From: Rhodospirillales bacterium
Lineage (GTDB): Bacteria > Pseudomonadota > Alphaproteobacteria > Micavibrionales > Micavibrionaceae
Reading direction: 5' to 3'
Assembly: GCA_020638155.1 (NCBI GenBank)
Contig: JACKJB010000002.1
Coordinates: 248,001 to 312,000 of the forward strand
Length of the DNA: 64,000 nt
Below, in pieces: positions 61,075 to 64,000 of this stretch. Under the pieces are notes generated by a model that had not been told where the DNA came from, made no database searches, and worked only from the letters and a program-made list of their open reading frames with translations. The first letter of the stretch is position 1; every line of letters starts with the position of its first letter. A program made the position numbers and the translations under genes.

Positions 61075-61367
61075 TGTCAGATACAAACGTAGCGAGCTTC
61101 CCGGCAGGAAGCGAAGATGAAACCAGCGATGTCGGCGGTGTTGCCGGCAAACGGTTGAAATCGTTTATCGACCGGATCGAACGGCTGGAAGAAGAAAAAG
61201 CCGCTCTGGCGGAAGATATCAAGGAAGTGTACGGCGAGGCCAAGGCCACAGGGTTCGAACCAAAAACCATTCGGCAGATTGTCAAACTGCGTAAAGTGGA
61301 TCTGGAAAAACGCCGTGAAGCCGATGAGCTTCTGGAGCTGTATAAAGCCGCGATCGGTATGGAATAA
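61074..61367 (+). CDS. gapR: GapR (DUF2312) nucleoid-associated protein
   Basis: A 97-residue protein with the DUF2312 signature: LKSFIDRIERLEEEKAALAEDIKEVYGEAKATGFEPKTIRQIVKLRK, shown here only as the key anchors IDRIERLEEEK, EDIKEVYGEAK and GFEPKTIRQIV. In Caulobacter GapR binds AT-rich, overtwisted DNA and stimulates topoisomerases. The length and end (ELYKAAIGME) match. A GAGGAG ribosome site is present. Confidence 0.93.
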   Translation: MSDTNVASFPAGSEDETSDVGGVAGKRLKSFIDRIERLEEEKAALAEDIKEVYGEAKATGFEPKTIRQIVKLRKVDLEKRREADELLELYKAAIGME

Positions 61368-61397
61368 GAGCGCTAGACGCTGAACAGGGACACGACA

Positions 61398-63347
61398 ATG
61401 AAAGACATTTTGCAGACCGTTAAATGGCCGTGGATTGTATCCGTGCCCCTGTTGATGGGCGGGTTTATCTGTAGCGTGTTCTTTGTCGGGACCGATAGCC
61501 CGTTATTGGCGCCTGCGGTCCTGTGTCTTTTGGGATATGCCGCGATTGGGATGAGCTCGGGTTTTAAAGACGGCTGGGCGATTCCGCGGACATGGGTGGT
61601 GATTTTCGTCATGCTGTTCTGGCTGTGGCTGGTGCTCAGCATGTTCTGGTCAACAACGCCCTATGTCAGCACGATTTTCACGATTATCCTGAGTATCCTG
61701 CCCGGATTTTTCATGGTCAATATCATGGCCAAAGATGCGCCGGACTGGACGAAAATCCATGTCGGGGCGTTATGGGTAACGCTGGGGGCGTTTGCTGTCT
61801 GGGCGCTGATCCAGTTCTTTATTCTGTACGAAACCTATGGCGCATCGCGGATTCATCACCCGATGCTGAACCCGAACAACCTTGCCGGGCTTTTTAATCT
61901 CGGTATTTTTCCGGCGCTGGCGCTGTTTTTCCTGGCGAAAGAAAAGCGCTGGCTGATCGTGTCCGGGATTGTTGTAGCGCTGTTTTATATGGCGTTGATC
62001 GTTACGCAGAGCCGTGGCGGCTTTTTGGCTTGTGCGATTGCGACATTTATTTTTGTGCCGTTTGCCTCTTTGCGCGTAAAGGGCGCGTTCCCATGGAAAC
62101 GGATTTTGTTTTTAGCCGCGGTTGCCGTATTGCTGCCTTATCTGGCCAATATATATCGCGGCGGGGCGCTGGAAGAAAACCTGGTTGGTGAGACGCTGAA
62201 AAACGTGCGCAGCGCCGAAGACCGGTTTTATCTCTGGCAATCAACCCTGCAGATGATTAAAGAGCATCCGCTTTTAGGGACCGGGCTGGCCTCGTTCTTC
62301 TTTTATTACCCGCAATACCGTAATCCGCTTGACCGGAGTGACGGATTTTTCGCGCATATGGACCCGCTGCAATTCTGGGCGGAAATGGGGATCTGGGCAC
62401 CGATCTTCTTCTATGGTGTATTGATCGCTGCGCTGTTCCGGACCTATAAAGCCGTCAAAGCTGCGGGGGATGACCAGCGGATGCGGCTTGAAATCATGGC
62501 GCCGTTTTGCGGGATGCTGGCGCTGACCGGGCATACGCATATAACCTTCCACCTTTATATGCCGGGGATGTTGCTGCCGTTATCAGGGCTGCTGTCTTAC
62601 TGGTATATCGCGACCGAACGCGCGCTGGGGGACCGGGCGGATCGTTTGGTCTGGGCACCGGCAGGGAAATTGCGCTGGGGCGCGATGGCCGGGCTGGCTT
62701 TGATTGTGCTGCTGGTGGGCGGCTGGGTCGCGCGGGCGAGCGGGGCGACTTATATTATGAGCCAGGTGCAGGCCGCCGCGATGAAAAACGATAAAGACGG
62801 GGCGCTTGAAAAGCTTAAGCTCGCCGGGAAAGTCGGGCCGAATACCTTTAGCCGTTATTACGAATATGAAGCCCGGTTCCGGGTGAATCACCTGTGGCAG
62901 AACGCCAAGCAGATGGATAAGGACGCCGTGCGCAAGCTCTACGAGGAAACGATGTATTATCTCGACGAGGCGCAAAAACGGAACCAGCCTTATACCGCGA
63001 TCTGGGATTTGCGGGCGCGGGCTTATTCTGCTGTGAACGGTATTTTGCTGAGTGACGGGAATGAAATGGCCAAGGCGGAGCTGGCAAAAGTTTTAACAGC
63101 TAACCCGCTGGCGACCGATTCCCGTGTCGGGCTTGCGAATATCTATGTCAGTGAAGGGGACCTTAAAAAAGCGATCGAAGTCCTTGAAGCCGGCAGCCAG
63201 TTGCCGCGGCAAAAGGGCCGGCTTGACCTGACATACCTTGTGACGATTGCGAACCTGAAGAAACAGGTCGGGGATTTGCGGGCCTATGAAATGTACATGA
63301 AAGAAGCCCAGTCACGGGCGCGTATGTACGGCATGACGATTCAGTGA
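61398..63347 (+). CDS. O-antigen ligase/polymerase-like membrane protein with TPR-like tail
   Basis: A 649-residue protein. The first 470 residues hold about twelve membrane helices and the O-antigen ligase (Wzy/WaaL-like) region, including HHPMLNPNNLAGLF, TQSRGGFLA and the large-loop segment RFYLWQSTLQMIKEHPLLGTGLASF (parts). The C-terminal 170 residues (from about 475) form a helical, TPR-like soluble domain (LEEAGSQLPRQKGRLDL region). It probably handles surface polysaccharide, but the exact substrate is unknown. Confidence 0.82.
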   Translation: MKDILQTVKWPWIVSVPLLMGGFICSVFFVGTDSPLLAPAVLCLLGYAAIGMSSGFKDGWAIPRTWVVIFVMLFWLWLVLSMFWSTTPYVSTIFTIILSILPGFFMVNIMAKDAPDWTKIHVGALWVTLGAFAVWALIQFFILYETYGASRIHHPMLNPNNLAGLFNLGIFPALALFFLAKEKRWLIVSGIVVALFYMALIVTQSRGGFLACAIATFIFVPFASLRVKGAFPWKRILFLAAVAVLLPYLANIYRGGALEENLVGETLKNVRSAEDRFYLWQSTLQMIKEHPLLGTGLASFFFYYPQYRNPLDRSDGFFAHMDPLQFWAEMGIWAPIFFYGVLIAALFRTYKAVKAAGDDQRMRLEIMAPFCGMLALTGHTHITFHLYMPGMLLPLSGLLSYWYIATERALGDRADRLVWAPAGKLRWGAMAGLALIVLLVGGWVARASGATYIMSQVQAAAMKNDKDGALEKLKLAGKVGPNTFSRYYEYEARFRVNHLWQNAKQMDKDAVRKLYEETMYYLDEAQKRNQPYTAIWDLRARAYSAVNGILLSDGNEMAKAELAKVLTANPLATDSRVGLANIYVSEGDLKKAIEVLEAGSQLPRQKGRLDLTYLVTIANLKKQVGDLRAYEMYMKEAQSRARMYGMTIQ

Positions 63348-63366
63348 TGGGGCGGCGTTTTCCAGC

Positions 63367-63654
63367 CTAGTGCAGTGTCTTCCCGTCTGTTTTGCTGTAG
63401 CGTGTTTTTTCTTCATTATAACGCGCCAGCGTATTCAACATTCGGACTGACCGCGGCTGGTCATCATCCAGCAGGCGGGTTTCTTCCAAAGCGAATTCAT
63501 GAAATCCTTTTGTCGGTTGGCATTGTGCCATGCGCATCTGGATCAGCAGGATCATTTCGGCACCGTTTGCGGCCAGGCTGGACTCCCCGTCCCATGCTCT
63601 TCTGAGCAGTCTTTGTTTTAATTCGAATATTCTCGATCTATTGTCTTCTCCCAT
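63367..63654 (-). CDS. Hypothetical 95-residue protein
   Basis: A small, mainly helical soluble protein (RIFELKQRLLRRAW, GAEMILLIQMRMAQCQ). The ribosome site AAGGAG is strong and sits right before its ATG at 63654. No family is recognised. It converges with the O-antigen-ligase-like gene. Confidence 0.65.
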   Translation of the reverse strand: MGEDNRSRIFELKQRLLRRAWDGESSLAANGAEMILLIQMRMAQCQPTKGFHEFALEETRLLDDDQPRSVRMLNTLARYNEEKTRYSKTDGKTLH

Positions 63655-63858
63655 GAGAACTCCTTTCCCTACCCTTTTATTGTCTCATTTTTCAGGGGTT
63701 TTACGCAATTTTTAGTCTATGGAAATCCGCAGGATTGCAGGGGTTTCCATAGAAAATGATTTATATTTGCTATAATTAACGTCTTTTTTACTGTTCGGAC
63801 TCTAAAATGGCGACAACTGAGAACAGATTAACGAGTATTGTGTGTGGGGAATACGAGC

Positions 63859-64000
63859 ATGAAAAAAGGCTCATTAGAAAAAACAATCAGTGACATGGTC
63901 CGGCGGCTTGAAGCGGCCCGTGCGTCTGATACAAACGGAGACAGTATGTCGGCCAGTCCTGCCGGTTCTGATTGTCCTCTAAAGGATATCGAGGCCTTTA
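63859..64000 (+). CDS. Start of an unknown gene cut by the window end
   Basis: An open frame begins at ATG 63859 after GGGGAATACGAGC and has no stop through position 64000, giving at least 47 residues (start MKKGSLEKTISDMVRRLEAA). It looks like an N-terminal helix followed by a polar linker. It could be a real gene running beyond the window; too little is visible to classify. Confidence 0.5.
   Translation, partial: MKKGSLEKTISDMVRRLEAARASDTNGDSMSASPAGSDCPLKDIEAF

Overview
The window looks like chromosomal DNA of a Gram-negative alphaproteobacterium. The evidence is a circularly permuted two-piece tmRNA gene, an alpha-type SspB ClpXP adaptor, a GapR (DUF2312) nucleoid protein, a COQ9/ABC1-kinase ubiquinone pair, the hflK-hflC-DUF2065-degP block, TonB and a TonB-dependent receptor, and a FlgC-like rod protein. 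Fragments of a Dot/Icm-type (IVB) secretion system and a large VWA/AAA operon suggest a lineage that interacts with other cells. A Micavibrio-like or host-associated relative is possible, but that is inference and not shown by the sequence. No CRISPR array, insertion sequence, prophage or rRNA operon is visible. dnaA and an origin are not in the window.

Layout. 0-7 kb: dnaN (reading frame broken by several small indels), recF, a metallopeptidase-like gene, gyrB and an HD-domain gene. 7-14 kb: argS, then a minus-strand block of dotM, a small membrane protein, dotL and a small membrane or pilin-like protein. 14-20 kb: a large unknown protein divergent from dotM, a CHASE-domain histidine kinase, a FlgC-like gene, a secreted protein and a TPR-methyltransferase. 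20-27 kb: an EamA transporter and the branched-chain genes ilvC, ilvN and ilvB, with a repeat-filled gap between ilvN and ilvB; then miaA. 27-33 kb: degP, a DUF2065 gene, hflC, hflK and an Mrp/ApbC ATPase. 33-36 kb: folA, an HD protein, a small transporter and thyA. 36-41 kb: a HAD phosphatase, the permuted ssrA (tmRNA), a second EamA transporter, sspB and an alpha/beta hydrolase. 41-46 kb: an ABC ATPase, tRNA-Arg(CCG), and a copper-uptake set (TonB, OprC-like receptor, DUF2946 protein). 46-54 kb: a four-gene operon with a CobT-like VWA protein, a MoxR-like AAA ATPase and two unknown proteins. 54-64 kb: msrA, a Nudix gene, an unknown gene flanked by two direct repeats, ABC1 kinase/COQ9, an IcmL/DotI-like gene, N-formylglutamate amidohydrolase, gapR and an O-antigen-ligase-like protein.

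Working together: dotL and dotM encode the coupling complex of a type IVB secretion system, and the IcmL/DotI-like gene 46 kb away is a further unlinked part. tmRNA and SspB act in the same trans-translation/ClpXP pathway; the predicted tag carries the ANDN sequence twice. The receptor, TonB and DUF2946 proteins form a plausible copper import module. The VWA and AAA proteins form a MoxR/VWA-type remodelling pair with two novel partners, and I consider this operon the best candidate for an undescribed system.

The intergenic DNA is also unusual. Several palindromic repeat elements occur as nested inverted repeats, and in two copies the outer arms differ in sequence but still pair.
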